DNA from: Stenotrophomonas maltophilia
GTDB lineage: Bacteria; Pseudomonadota; Gammaproteobacteria; Xanthomonadales; Xanthomonadaceae
NCBI RefSeq assembly: GCF_003205835.1
Contig: NZ_CP029773.1
Location: 1,644,501 to 1,708,500, forward strand
DNA: 64,000 bases
Direction: 5' to 3'
The notes under the pieces are model-generated. The model made no database searches and was not told the origin of the DNA. It saw only the letters and a list, made by a program, of their open reading frames with translations. Shown here piece by piece: positions 50,764 through 60,448 of this stretch; the stretch's first letter is position 1, and each line of letters begins with the position of its first letter. The translations under genes were made by a program, and so were the position numbers.

Positions 50764-53436
50764 TTACACCGCAGCCGGGTCGCGCTTGCCGGTGTCGATG
50801 CCGTACTTGTCGATGGCGTCCTGCATCCGCGCGCGCTCGATGCGACCTTCGTCGGCCAGCGACTTCAAGGCGGCCAGCACGATGAAGTGGCGGTCCACTT
50901 CGAAGAACGTGCGCAGCGACTCACGCGTGTCGGAGCGGCCGAAGCCATCGGTACCGAGCGCGGTGAAGCGGCGGTCGTTGATGAAGGGACGGATCTGGTC
51001 GCCGACGATCTTCATGTAGTCGGTGGCCACCACCACCGGGCCTTCATGGCCCTGCAGGCACTGCTGCAGGTAGGGCACGCGGGGCTCCTCGGCCGGATGA
51101 AGCAGGTTCCAGCGCTCGGCGGCCAGGCCATCGCGGCGCAGTTCGGTCAGGCTGGTCGCGCTCCATACATCGCTGGCGATGCCGAAGTCCTGCTGCAGCA
51201 GTTCTGCCGCGGCTTCCACTTCGCGCAGGATCGAACCGCTGCCCATCAGCTGCACGCGTGGCTGCGAGTCGCTGTCGGCGGCCGCCGGGTGCAGCAGGTA
51301 CAGGCCCTTCAGGATGCCGGCCTCGGCGCCCTCGGGCAGTGCCGGCTGCGGGTAGTTCTCATTGAGTACGGTGATGTAGTAGTAGATGTCTTCCTGCTCG
51401 ACGTACATGCGGCGCAGGCCGTCGTGGATGATCACCGCCAGCTCGTAGTTGTAGGTCGGGTCGTAGGACACACAGCTTGGGATCACCGATGACAGCACGT
51501 GGCTGTGGCCGTCGTCATGCTGCAGGCCTTCGCCCATCAGCGTGGTGCGGCCGGAGGTGGCACCCAGCAGGAAGCCACGGGTGCGCGCATCGGCGGCGGC
51601 CCAGGCCAGGTCACCGACGCGCTGCAGGCCGAACATCGAGTAGAAGATGTAGAACGGGATCGTCGCCAGGCCGTGGTTGCTGTAGGCGGTGCCGGCGGCG
51701 ATCCACGAGCAGATCGCGCCGGATTCGTTGATGCCTTCCTGCAGGATCTGGCCGTCCTTGGCTTCCTTGTAGTAGCTCAGCTGGCCGGCATCCTGCGGGG
51801 TATACAGCTGGCCGAGGTACGAATGGATGCCGATCTGGCGGAACAGGCCTTCCATGCCGAAGGTGCGCGATTCATCGGGCACGATCGGAATGACCAGTTT
51901 TCCCAGCTCTGCGTCCTTCAGCAGGCTGGTGAGGATGCGCACGAAACCCATGGTGGTGGATTGGCCGCGGTCGCCGCTGCCCTGCAGCTGGGTGTTGAAG
52001 ATCGACAGCGGCGGCAGCGGCAGCGGATCGACCTTGGCCAGGCGCGCGGGCAGTTGCCCGCCCTGGATGCGGCGGCGCTCGGCGAAGTAGATGGCTTCGG
52101 CGCTGCCCGGTTCCGGGCGCAGGTACGGCATGTCCTCCAGCTGGTCGTCGCTGACCGGCAGGTTGAAGCGGTCACGGAAGGCGCGCACCGCGTCGGCGCT
52201 CATCTTCTTCAGCTGGTGGTTGATGTTCTGGCCTTCACCGGCTTCACCCATGCCGAAACCCTTGACCGTCTTGGCCAGGATCACGGTGGGCCGGCCGCTG
52301 GTGTTCACTGCCTGCTGATAGGCAGCGAACACCTTCTGCGGATCATGGCCACCACGCGCCAGTGCCCAGATATCGTCGTCGCTCATGTGCGCGACCAGCT
52401 CCAGCAGTTCGGGGTAACGGCCGAAGAAGTGCTCGCGCACGTAGGCACCGCTCTGCGACTTGAAGGTCTGGTAGTCGCCGTCCACGCATTCCATCATGCG
52501 CTGGCGCAGCAGGCCGCTGTGGTCGCGGGCCAGCAGGTCGTCCCAGCCGCTGCCCCAGATCAGCTTGATCACGTTCCAGCCGGCCGCGCGGAAGGTGCCT
52601 TCCAGTTCCTGGATGACCTTGGCGTTGCCGCGCACCGGACCGTCCAGGCGCTGCAGGTTGCAGTTGACCACGAACACGATGTTGTCCAGCCGCTCGCGGC
52701 CGGCCAGCGAGATCGCCGCCAGCGACTCGGGCTGGTCCATCTCGCCGTCGCCGAGGAAGGCCCAGACCTTGCGGCCCTGGTGTTCTTTCAGGCCGCGGTA
52801 TTCCAGGTAACGCATGTAGCGCGCCTGGTAGGCGGCGGTCAGCGGGCCCAGCCCCATCGACACGGTGGGGAACTGCCAGAACTCCGGCATCAATCGCGGG
52901 TGTGGATACGAGGACAGGCCTTCGCGACCGGCTTCGCGGCGGAAGTTGTCCATGCGCGCCGGATCGATGCGGCCTTCCAGGTATGCGCGGCCATAGATGC
53001 CCGGCGCGGAGTGGCCCTGGATGTAGATCATGTCGCCGTCGAAGGTGTCGGTACGGCCACGGAAGAAATGATCGAAGCCCACGTCGTACAGCACTGCCGC
53101 CGACTGGTAGGTGGCGATGTGGCCGCCGACGTTGGAATGCTTGCCGGCACGCAGCACCATCACCATCGCGTTCCAGCGGATCATCGCATTCAGGCGGCGC
53201 TCGATGGCCAGGTCACCCGGGTAGGCCGGCTGGCGCTCGGGCGGGATGGTGTTGACGTACGCGGTCCATGCGCGGGTATGCAGGTCACCGTGCTGCTGCG
53301 CATCCAGCTCGCTGAGCTGGTCGATCAGGTAGTGCGCGCGCGGCCGGCCACCGGTCTGCATCACCGCTTCCAGTGATTCACGCCACTCGCGGGTTTCCAG
53401 CGGATCGGTATCGAAGGGAATGAGCGCTTGGTTCAT
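50764..53436 (-). CDS. aceE: pyruvate dehydrogenase E1 component (homodimeric type)
   Basis: An 890-residue homodimeric E1 enzyme, which decarboxylates pyruvate with thiamine diphosphate and passes acetyl groups to the lipoyl domain of E2. The ThDP-binding motif starts at AFLGDGEMDQPES and ends at VNCNLQRLDGPV. Other conserved parts are GHSAPGIYGRAYLEGR, NISGHT-like GEGQNINHQLKK and the C-terminal half with TSGRTTLMGEGLQHDDG. The length fits E. coli AceE (887 residues). I chose the ATG at 53436 (MNQALIPFD). No aceF or lpd lies next to it here, unlike the E. coli operon. Confidence 0.97.
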   Translation of the reverse strand: MNQALIPFDTDPLETREWRESLEAVMQTGGRPRAHYLIDQLSELDAQQHGDLHTRAWTAYVNTIPPERQPAYPGDLAIERRLNAMIRWNAMVMVLRAGKHSNVGGHIATYQSAAVLYDVGFDHFFRGRTDTFDGDMIYIQGHSAPGIYGRAYLEGRIDPARMDNFRREAGREGLSSYPHPRLMPEFWQFPTVSMGLGPLTAAYQARYMRYLEYRGLKEHQGRKVWAFLGDGEMDQPESLAAISLAGRERLDNIVFVVNCNLQRLDGPVRGNAKVIQELEGTFRAAGWNVIKLIWGSGWDDLLARDHSGLLRQRMMECVDGDYQTFKSQSGAYVREHFFGRYPELLELVAHMSDDDIWALARGGHDPQKVFAAYQQAVNTSGRPTVILAKTVKGFGMGEAGEGQNINHQLKKMSADAVRAFRDRFNLPVSDDQLEDMPYLRPEPGSAEAIYFAERRRIQGGQLPARLAKVDPLPLPPLSIFNTQLQGSGDRGQSTTMGFVRILTSLLKDAELGKLVIPIVPDESRTFGMEGLFRQIGIHSYLGQLYTPQDAGQLSYYKEAKDGQILQEGINESGAICSWIAAGTAYSNHGLATIPFYIFYSMFGLQRVGDLAWAAADARTRGFLLGATSGRTTLMGEGLQHDDGHSHVLSSVIPSCVSYDPTYNYELAVIIHDGLRRMYVEQEDIYYYITVLNENYPQPALPEGAEAGILKGLYLLHPAAADSDSQPRVQLMGSGSILREVEAAAELLQQDFGIASDVWSATSLTELRRDGLAAERWNLLHPAEEPRVPYLQQCLQGHEGPVVVATDYMKIVGDQIRPFINDRRFTALGTDGFGRSDTRESLRTFFEVDRHFIVLAALKSLADEGRIERARMQDAIDKYGIDTGKRDPAAV

Positions 53437-53680
53437 GACTGTCTCCAGAGGGCGCCGGTCGGACGTCTGCCTGGGCGACAACACCGGCAGGGCGCACAGC
53501 ACTGGAGCGGGGTCGCAACGGCGGGGCCGTGACGCGAAGGGCGACCGTCGCGGTCACCGAGAAGACAAGCGTAGGCCCGGCCCCCCGGCTTCGATAGGCG
53601 GGCCCGGCTTGGGTCTCTGGCAAGCAAGGGTTGGCACGGCGCGCCGTATCATGGGCGGGCGTGCTGGGTGCGGCCGCTGA

Positions 53681-53980
53681 TCAGGCCGGTGACAGGCCCG
53701 GGAAGAACATCGGGATGACCGCCACACCAATGCCCAGCAGGCACCAGGCCACGATCGGCAGCCAGCCCGAGAGCTGCTGGCAGCGTTCCGGCAAGCGGCG
53801 TCCTCCGATCCACAGCAGCAGGGTGAGCAGGCCCAGCGCGTAGGCGAGGGCGACGACCACCGGATGCACGTGGACGACCCGGCTGGGCGGCCACATCTGC
53901 TGCTGGTAGGCGGTGGTGTGTGCGACCAGCAGCAGGAACAGCAGGCTGCTGAGGGTGTTGATGGCGGTGCGGGCGTTCAT
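53681..53980 (-). CDS. small membrane protein, function unknown
   Basis: A 99-residue hydrophobic protein with three likely membrane helices (INTLSSLLFLLLVAHTT, VVVALAYALGLLTLLLWI, WLPIVAWCLLGIGVAVIPMFF). The first may act as a signal anchor. No family is recognised. It is alone between aceE and the sigma factor gene. The start ATG at 53980 follows AGGAGTGCCCCGCA. Confidence 0.65.
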   Translation of the reverse strand: MNARTAINTLSSLLFLLLVAHTTAYQQQMWPPSRVVHVHPVVVALAYALGLLTLLLWIGGRRLPERCQQLSGWLPIVAWCLLGIGVAVIPMFFPGLSPA

Positions 53981-54118
53981 TGCGGGGCACTCCTTGTGCC
54001 GGCTGCTGGAAACTGCAGGGGCGGCATTCTAGCGGCTGCGTGCCGGCAGTTGAAACGCCACTGTCATCGATGACCGTCACCCTGCGGTGCTTTCCAGCCT
54101 TGGGGTGGTTGGCCGGCC

Positions 54119-54634
54119 GTGAACAGCGTGAGGATCTGGGAGAAGAGCTATGCGCTGCGGCGGCGGCTGCTGCGCGGCTTCTTCCTGCGCCGTGGTTCTG
54201 CCAGCGAAGATGCCGAGGATCTGGCGCAGGAGGTTTACCTGCGGCTGCTGCGCAGCACCGGTGAGCATGCCGACGCGGTCGAGAACCCGGAAGCCTACCT
54301 GTTCACCGTGGCGGCCAACCTGGCGCGCGAGCACGCGCGCGCGCGTTCGTCGCTGCCGCCGCTGGAGGACGTCGACCTCCTGGCCGAAGTGCTGAAGAGC
54401 GAAGAAGACGTCGAAGGCGAATTCGAGCGCGCGCAGCGCTGGAACGATATCCGCACCACCATCGCACGGCTGCCGGCCACCACGCGGCGGGTGATGGAGC
54501 TGCATTACCGCGACGGGCTGGACTGCCCGGCAATCAGCCAACAGTTGCAGGTGTCGGTGCACATGGTGCGCAAGCATATCGGCAAGGGGCTGGAAGCCTG
54601 CAGGAAGGCGCTGGGCGCCAGGGAGCTCACATGA
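54119..54634 (+). CDS. ECF sigma factor, FecI-like
   Basis: A 171-residue extracytoplasmic-function sigma factor. Region 2 shows SEDAEDLAQEVYLRLLRS and NPEAYLFTVAANLAREHARA; region 4 shows ARLPATTRRVMELHYRDG and SQQLQVSVHMVRKHIGKG. These fit the FecI group that controls TonB receptors. The gene starts at a GTG at 54119 with a weak ribosome site. It overlaps fecR by 4 nt (ATGA). With the STN-type receptor downstream, it should form a cell-surface signalling cascade in which receptor occupancy frees the sigma factor. Confidence 0.9.
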   Translation: MNSVRIWEKSYALRRRLLRGFFLRRGSASEDAEDLAQEVYLRLLRSTGEHADAVENPEAYLFTVAANLAREHARARSSLPPLEDVDLLAEVLKSEEDVEGEFERAQRWNDIRTTIARLPATTRRVMELHYRDGLDCPAISQQLQVSVHMVRKHIGKGLEACRKALGARELT

Positions 54635-55653
54635 AACGGAATCCATCGGGTGCGGCCGACGACGCGATCGCCAGCGAGGCCATGGACTGGTTCCAGCGCA
54701 ATCGCGAGGGCGTGCTGGGCGAAGCCGAGCGGGTTGCGTTGCTGGACTGGATGAAGCGCTCGCCGGAGCATGTGCGCGCCTATATGCACGCCCTCGCACT
54801 GCACCGGCAGGTTGGTGAGGCGCTGCAATCGGCATTGGCTGAAGAGGCGCCGGTGCCGCCACAGCAGGCCGCTGCCAAGGTCGTGCCGCTGTTCGGACAC
54901 GCACAGGCCCCGCTGCGCAGTGCGCCGCACAGCCGTCGCACGCGTTGGTGGGGGGCGGCTGCCGCAGCCTGTATCGCCCTGCTCGGCGTGGGCCTGGTAC
55001 CGCAGCTGATGCCCACCGAGCAGCTGTACAGCGCCGACCATGGTGAACTGCGTGACCTGGTGCTGCCCGACCAGACCCGGGTGCGGCTGAACGCGGACAG
55101 CCGCCTGCGGGTGCGCATGGGCGGGTTCAGCCGCAAGGCGGAACTGCTGCAGGGCGAGGCGACGTTCGACATCGCACGCGATCGGCGCCCGTTCGAAGTG
55201 CAGGTGAACGGGTTGCAGATCCGCGATATCGGCACGGTGTTCGATGTGTCGCGACGGCTGCAGGGCACCCGCATCGGTGTGGTTTCCGGCGAGGTGGAAG
55301 TGTGGAGCCAGGGTGCGGATGCGCGGCGTCTTGCACAGCTGGGCAAAGGCCAGGTGGTGCAGGTCGACGCGCGCAGCCATGCCGTGGAGTCGTTGGATGT
55401 GCCGCTGTCGATGCTGCTGGACTGGCAGCAACGCAAGGTCTCTTTCCTGGACGAGCGGCTGGATGAGGTGGCCGCCGCCTTCAACCGCCACAACCAGGTG
55501 CAGGTTCGGGTGCTGGATGAAGGTGCGGCGTCGGCGCGGTTGTCCGGCAGCCTGGATGCGCATCGCATCGGTGCGCTGCAGGCCTTCCTCGAACGCGACC
55601 CGCGTTTCGTGGTGAGGCGCGAAGGGGACACGGTGCGGGTCGGCAGTCGCTGA
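54631..55653 (+). CDS. FecR-type anti-sigma factor
   Basis: A 340-residue inner-membrane regulator. The N-terminal DUF4880 domain (AMDWFQRNREGVLGEAE, LDWMKRSPEHVRAYM) binds the sigma factor. A membrane helix follows (WWGAAAAACIALLGVGLV), then the periplasmic FecR domain (ELRDLVLPDQTRVRLNADSRL, RKAELLQGEATFDIARDR, GTVFDVSRR). The C-terminus should contact the STN domain of the receptor at 55795. It overlaps the sigma gene by 4 nt. Confidence 0.92.
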   Translation: MKRNPSGAADDAIASEAMDWFQRNREGVLGEAERVALLDWMKRSPEHVRAYMHALALHRQVGEALQSALAEEAPVPPQQAAAKVVPLFGHAQAPLRSAPHSRRTRWWGAAAAACIALLGVGLVPQLMPTEQLYSADHGELRDLVLPDQTRVRLNADSRLRVRMGGFSRKAELLQGEATFDIARDRRPFEVQVNGLQIRDIGTVFDVSRRLQGTRIGVVSGEVEVWSQGADARRLAQLGKGQVVQVDARSHAVESLDVPLSMLLDWQQRKVSFLDERLDEVAAAFNRHNQVQVRVLDEGAASARLSGSLDAHRIGALQAFLERDPRFVVRREGDTVRVGSR

Positions 55654-55671
55654 GGGCGGCGCGGCCGTGCA

Positions 55672-55689
55672 CTGTCAGAAAAGATTCAT
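55672..55689 (+). promoter_or_regulatory. candidate PHO box
   Basis: CTGTCAG-AAAA-GATTCAT partly matches the PhoB site CTGTCAT-AAAW-CTGTCAT: six of seven in the first half, four of seven in the second. It lies about 105 bases upstream of a receptor that is paired with PhoD, so phosphate control is plausible. The match is weak. Confidence 0.3.
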
Positions 55690-55794
55690 CGAATCCGCGT
55701 TCTCCACTTCGGTGGAAGCGGGCTCTTACATGGGAGAAGCCGCTGTCGAGATGCACAGCGGCACCTGCTGCTTTCTCTCTTCCAAGGACCCGTG

Positions 55795-58728
55795 ATGCGC
55801 AACACGCTTTACCTGTCGATCATCCTCGCCCTGTCTCCGTGCAGCGTACCGTCAGCTTTCGCGGCCGGTAGCGAAGGGCTGGAGGCGCGAGTGGCTACCC
55901 CGATCGCGGCGCAGCCGCTGGCGCGCGCGCTGGAGCAGTTGTCGCGCAGTTCCGGCGTGCAGTTCCTGTACTCGGCCAGCGGCGATGCCCGCATGGCCGG
56001 GGCGGTGCCGCGCGGTGCCACCGTCAAGCAGGCGCTGGACGCGCTGCTGGCAGGGACCGGCCTGGGCTACACCGTGGTGGATGGCAATGTCATCGCCATC
56101 GATCCGGCACCGGCACGCAACGAACCGAAGCCGGCCGCGCCGAAGCCGCGCGAGGCCGAGGCGATGGTGGCGCCGACCCTGGGCACGGTGAAGGTGATTG
56201 CCGCGCACGAGGTGATCGACCAGAAGAAGACCTCGCCGGTGATCAAGGATTCGGTGGTCTACGACGAGATGGACAGCTACGGCGACGAGACGCTGGCCGA
56301 AAGCCTGATGGCCGCGCCGGGCCTGAGTGCCGTGGAGGATGCCGGTGAGCCCCGTTACGTGACGGTGCGTGGCGTGCAGGCCAACCTCAACTACACCACC
56401 ATCGATGGCATCGCGATTGCCAGCGTGGGTGGAAGTGGCTCGGGTGAGCGCATGAACAACCTGCAGCTGATTCCCAGCGACATCGGCACCCGCACCGACA
56501 TCTACAAGAGTTTCAGCGCCGAGCAGGCGCCGGACGCGATCGGCGGCGTGATCGACATCATCAGCCGCAGCGCCTTCGACCGTTCCGGAAAGTACGTGTT
56601 CGCCGATGTGGCCGGTATCTATTCCACGGCCGAGACCAATGTCGAGCGCAGCGCCGGTGGCAACCACGAGACCCTGGGCCACTTCGGCAAGAGCGCCAAG
56701 ATGGTGTTCTCCAACCAGTTCGGTGCCGACCAGGAATTCGGCGTCGTCGCGGTGGCGCGCTATGAGCAGCGTTCGCGCAACAGCGTCAAGCGCTGGGTGG
56801 AGTCGAACTACTACTATAACGACGCTGGCAAGTACCTCACCGACGGCACCACCGGGCCGGAGGAGGCCAAGGGCTGGAACGGGCTGCGTGCGCCCGGCAA
56901 TTTCAGCACCGGCACCTACACCAACTTCATTACCAACTTCGGTGGCTCGGCCAAGCTGGAATGGAAGCCATCGGACGATCCTTTCTACGCATCGTTGCTG
57001 CTGTACTCGTACCGGTTCTACGAGAACTCGACGATGAACAAGACCGATCTGTACGGCAACGCCAAGTTTCCGATCCGCAACCAGACCGAAGACAGCGGCA
57101 CCACCCAGATCAACAGCATCTACATCAAGAACCGCCACGACCGCTGGGACCGCAACAACCGCGGTGCCATCGCCAGCTTCAACTGGGACCTGGGTGACCG
57201 CTCGCGGCTGACCCTGCGCGGTGGCCACACCGAAGAGACCTTCCACAACAGCCAGGTCTACTGGGGGGTACGCGCCTACCCGAGCAACCTGCTCGTCGAT
57301 TACGAGAACGACAGCCACGGCTTTCCCAATGCGGTGGCGGTTTCCGATTCCAGCCTGCTGACCAGCTCGGCGTTCAAGCTCAACCCGGCACAGGCCTATG
57401 TCTCGCCGCGCGACGCCAAGGAGAGCATCGACAACCTGCGTGCCGACTTCAGCTACAACATCGACGCCGATGCGCGTGGCTTTGGCCTGGCCGCCGGTGC
57501 CGAGTACCGTCACCTGAAGATCTGGCAGGACATCGACTTCGACTACTACAAGAGCAGTGCGACGCTGAACGATTACCTGTACCCGGGTTCGACCCTGCTG
57601 GGCAGCGTGCCGGGCTTCCCGCTGATCGACAACCGCAAGTGGAACGAGGAGCTGGCACCGAGGCTGGGCAGCAACAACGCGGCCTATCCCAATGCCAACT
57701 TCACCAGCGACTACAAGTACGTGGAGGACATCACCAATGCGTATGCATCCGCGCACTACGCCTGGGACCGGCTGCTGCTGATCGGCGGCCTGCGCTACGA
57801 CCACACGCGCTTCGATGCCTACAGCCCGTTCAGCGACGATGGCGGCACCACCTATACCTCTGCTTTCCGCAAGGCGAGCGGCGGCTACAACAACCTGCTG
57901 CCGTCATTGAATGCGACGTTCAAGCTCACCGAGGACCAGCGCCTGCGCTTCTCCGCCAGCCGCACGCTGGGCCGGCCGACGCCGAGCAACATCGCCCAGG
58001 CCACCAGCACCAGCTGTGGCGATGACGAGGAGGGCAGGGGCTTCTGCACGATCAAGCAGGGCAACGCCAACCTGCAGCCGCGCCGTTCCACCAACATCGA
58101 CCTGGCGTGGGACCTGTACTTCAATGGCAATAACGGCCTGGTCTCGATCGCGCTGTTCGACAAGGTGATCAAGGACGACATCTACACCCTGACCACCTTC
58201 GAGAACGTGGGTGACACGCGCTACCGGGTCACCCAGCCGATGAACACCGATGAGTCCAGGCTGCGCGGCGTCGAGTTCGCGGTCGCCAACCGCAACCTGC
58301 AGTGGGGCCGCCAGCGCTTCGACATGTACTTCAACGCAACGCGGCTGGAAGGCCAGACCAACTACCGCATCAGTGATGGTACCGAGCGTCGCCTGGACCG
58401 TCTGCTGTACCAGCCGGACTGGTCGCTCAACGGCTCGGTGATCTGGCGCATGCCGTGGAAGAGCGCGCAGCTGCGCCTGTCTGGCACCTACCGCAGCCGG
58501 ATGCTGGTCGACTTTGGTGATACCCAATGGCTGGATTCGTACTACGACCCGTACATGACCTTCAACATGGGCTTCAGCCACAAGGTCAGCAGGCACGTGA
58601 CGCTGAAGTACGAGGCCAAGAACCTGTTCAACACGCAGCCGACCTACAGCACCGGTCCGAATGGGCGCTTCCGTACCGAGATCGACGACTACGGCCGCTT
58701 CTTCTACTTCCACATCATCTACAACTGA
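55795..58728 (+). CDS. TonB-dependent receptor with STN signalling domain
   Basis: A 977-residue transducer-type receptor. The signal peptide (LSIILALSPCSVPSAFA) is followed by an STN domain at residues 30-100 (AQPLARALEQLSRSSGVQFL, AVPRGATVKQALDALLAGTGL, VIAID), a TonB-box region, a plug with SLMAAPGLSAVED, RYVTVRGVQANLNYTTIDG, EQAPDAIGGVIDIISRS and a large barrel. STN domains contact FecR, encoded just upstream. The ATG at 55795 has AAGGA about 10 bases upstream. The phoD gene starts 10 bases after the stop, so a phosphate ester or phosphodiester is a probable cargo. Confidence 0.92.
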   Translation: MRNTLYLSIILALSPCSVPSAFAAGSEGLEARVATPIAAQPLARALEQLSRSSGVQFLYSASGDARMAGAVPRGATVKQALDALLAGTGLGYTVVDGNVIAIDPAPARNEPKPAAPKPREAEAMVAPTLGTVKVIAAHEVIDQKKTSPVIKDSVVYDEMDSYGDETLAESLMAAPGLSAVEDAGEPRYVTVRGVQANLNYTTIDGIAIASVGGSGSGERMNNLQLIPSDIGTRTDIYKSFSAEQAPDAIGGVIDIISRSAFDRSGKYVFADVAGIYSTAETNVERSAGGNHETLGHFGKSAKMVFSNQFGADQEFGVVAVARYEQRSRNSVKRWVESNYYYNDAGKYLTDGTTGPEEAKGWNGLRAPGNFSTGTYTNFITNFGGSAKLEWKPSDDPFYASLLLYSYRFYENSTMNKTDLYGNAKFPIRNQTEDSGTTQINSIYIKNRHDRWDRNNRGAIASFNWDLGDRSRLTLRGGHTEETFHNSQVYWGVRAYPSNLLVDYENDSHGFPNAVAVSDSSLLTSSAFKLNPAQAYVSPRDAKESIDNLRADFSYNIDADARGFGLAAGAEYRHLKIWQDIDFDYYKSSATLNDYLYPGSTLLGSVPGFPLIDNRKWNEELAPRLGSNNAAYPNANFTSDYKYVEDITNAYASAHYAWDRLLLIGGLRYDHTRFDAYSPFSDDGGTTYTSAFRKASGGYNNLLPSLNATFKLTEDQRLRFSASRTLGRPTPSNIAQATSTSCGDDEEGRGFCTIKQGNANLQPRRSTNIDLAWDLYFNGNNGLVSIALFDKVIKDDIYTLTTFENVGDTRYRVTQPMNTDESRLRGVEFAVANRNLQWGRQRFDMYFNATRLEGQTNYRISDGTERRLDRLLYQPDWSLNGSVIWRMPWKSAQLRLSGTYRSRMLVDFGDTQWLDSYYDPYMTFNMGFSHKVSRHVTLKYEAKNLFNTQPTYSTGPNGRFRTEIDDYGRFFYFHIIYN

Positions 58729-58738
58729 GGGCGCAGCC

Positions 58739-60334
58739 GTGGATACGATCAATCGCAGGCGATTCCTGGCCCTGGCCGGCCTGTCCGCTGCCGGCGCGTG
58801 GATGGGCACGGCGCACGCGCTGGCCGCACAGACCGATGCCGCCGCACTGAACCCGCGCAACCTGCTGGCGTCGCCGCGGTTCGCCAGCACGCCGTTCACC
58901 CTGGGCGTGGCCTCGGGTGATCCTTCGGCCGATGGCATGGTGCTGTGGACACGGCTGGCGACCGAGCCGCTGGTGTTCGGCGGTGGCATGCCGACCCGGC
59001 CGATGGTGGTCGAATGGCAGCTGGCCGCGGACGAGGGCATGCGCAAGGTGGTACGCCAGGGTTCGGCGATGGCGCATCCCGAACTCGGCCACGCCGTGCA
59101 CGTGGAGCTGGGTGGGTTGGCGCCCGCACGGCCTTACTGGTACCGCTTCACCGTAGGCGGCCACGCCAGTGCGGTCGGTTGCACCCGCACGCTGCCCGCA
59201 GCCACGGCCGCAGTGGATCGCGTGCGTTTTGCGGTGGCCGGTTGCCAGCACTACGAAGAAGGCCACTACACCGCGTGGCGGCGCATTGCCGAGGAACCGC
59301 TGGATTTCGTCTTCCACTACGGTGATTACATCTACGAAGGCGAAAGCCAGCCGGGCCTGCGGAAAATGAACGGCCAGCCGTTCACAAACCTGCGCAATCA
59401 TGTCGGGCCGCAGACCTACACGCTGGACGACTACCGTCGCCGCTACGCCCAGTACAAGAGCGATGCCGACCTGCAGGCCGCGCATGCGTCGGCGCCGTGG
59501 TTCGTCACCTTCGATGACCATGAAGTGGACAACAACTGGGCCGGCGCCGAAGACCAGGACGATACGCCCAGCGAAGTGTTCCTGCTGCGCCGTGCACAGG
59601 CGTTCCAGGCCTACTACGAGAACATGCCACTGCGCCGTTCGGCGTTCCCGCGCGATGGCCACATGCAGATGTACCGGCGCGCACGCTATGGCACGCTGAT
59701 GGACCTGCACCTGCTCGACACACGCCAGTATCGCAGCAAGCAGGTAAACATGGCGCTGCGCGAGGAGGTGGAATCGCCGGAGCGCAGCATTGTGGGTGCG
59801 AAGCAAGAGCGCTGGCTGTTCGACGGCCTGGCCGATGCCGCACCGCGCTGGCACACCATTGCCCACCAGGTGGCGTTGGGCAACTACATGCGCGAGAAGG
59901 ACGGGATGGTGCAGTCGTCCGACGACCAATGGTCGGGCTATCTGGACAGCCGCCGGCGCCTGCTCGATCACATCCAGAAGGTCGGATTCGGCAACGTGGT
60001 GACGGCGTGTGGCGACGCGCACCGGCATTACGCCAGCGACCTGGTGCAGGACCATCGTGATTCAGGCGTGGTCTCCAGTGAGTTCCTCGCCACTTCGATC
60101 ACTTCCGGCGCCGACGGCCTGGGCGTGGATGCGTACGCAAGGAATCAGCTCGCGCACAGCCCTTATCTGAGGGCGACCACCGACAAGCGTGGCTATGTGC
60201 TGTGCGATGTCACCCGTGATGCCTGGATCGGCGACATGAAAACGCTGGATACCGTGATGCAGCCAGATGGCGCACTGCAGAGCTGGAAGCGCTATGCGGT
60301 GGAGCACGGCCGGCCGGGGCTGCAGGAGGCCTGA
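58739..60334 (+). CDS. phoD: alkaline phosphatase D (PhoD family)
   Basis: A 531-residue PhoD phosphatase/phosphodiesterase. A Tat signal (NRRRFLALAGLSAAGAW) is followed by the PhoD N-terminal domain (FTLGVASGDPSADGMVLWTRL), the metallo-core with CQHYEEGHYTAWRRIAEE, HYGDYIYEG, VTFDDHEVDNNWAG, RRARYGTLMDLHLLDTRQYR and VTACGDAHRHYASDLV. The family needs Ca and Fe and acts in the periplasm or outside the cell. I chose the GTG at 58739, after TGAGGG. It is co-transcribed with the STN receptor. Confidence 0.93.
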   Translation: MDTINRRRFLALAGLSAAGAWMGTAHALAAQTDAAALNPRNLLASPRFASTPFTLGVASGDPSADGMVLWTRLATEPLVFGGGMPTRPMVVEWQLAADEGMRKVVRQGSAMAHPELGHAVHVELGGLAPARPYWYRFTVGGHASAVGCTRTLPAATAAVDRVRFAVAGCQHYEEGHYTAWRRIAEEPLDFVFHYGDYIYEGESQPGLRKMNGQPFTNLRNHVGPQTYTLDDYRRRYAQYKSDADLQAAHASAPWFVTFDDHEVDNNWAGAEDQDDTPSEVFLLRRAQAFQAYYENMPLRRSAFPRDGHMQMYRRARYGTLMDLHLLDTRQYRSKQVNMALREEVESPERSIVGAKQERWLFDGLADAAPRWHTIAHQVALGNYMREKDGMVQSSDDQWSGYLDSRRRLLDHIQKVGFGNVVTACGDAHRHYASDLVQDHRDSGVVSSEFLATSITSGADGLGVDAYARNQLAHSPYLRATTDKRGYVLCDVTRDAWIGDMKTLDTVMQPDGALQSWKRYAVEHGRPGLQEA

Positions 60335-60350
60335 TCAGGCACGCCCCCTT

Positions 60351-60434
60351 GTAGAGTCGAGCCATGCTCGACTGCTTTTCGATCGTTCTTCGATCATTGA
60401 CCGGAAAAAGCAGTCGAGCATGGCTCGACTCTAC
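60351..60434. repeat. SMAG-type (GTAG) palindromic repeat, dimer
   Basis: Two inverted copies of GTAGAGTCGAGCCATGCTCGACT, each with a GTCGAGC-CAT-GCTCGAC hairpin, face each other around a short spacer; the outer arms match over about 29 bases. GTAG-headed repeats of this form are very abundant in S. maltophilia and lie between genes. It lies between the convergent phoD and phospholipase C genes, where it may end or stabilise transcripts. Confidence 0.88.
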
Positions 60435-60448
60435 AAGGGCGGAGCGGC

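Noticed and set aside
51499..53376. 625-codon plus-strand frame
   Set aside because: Antisense shadow of aceE.
55740..55761. CCGCTGT ... ACAGCGG hairpin upstream of the STN receptor
   Set aside because: Short stem with an 8-nt loop and no known motif; too weak to call a riboswitch or operator.
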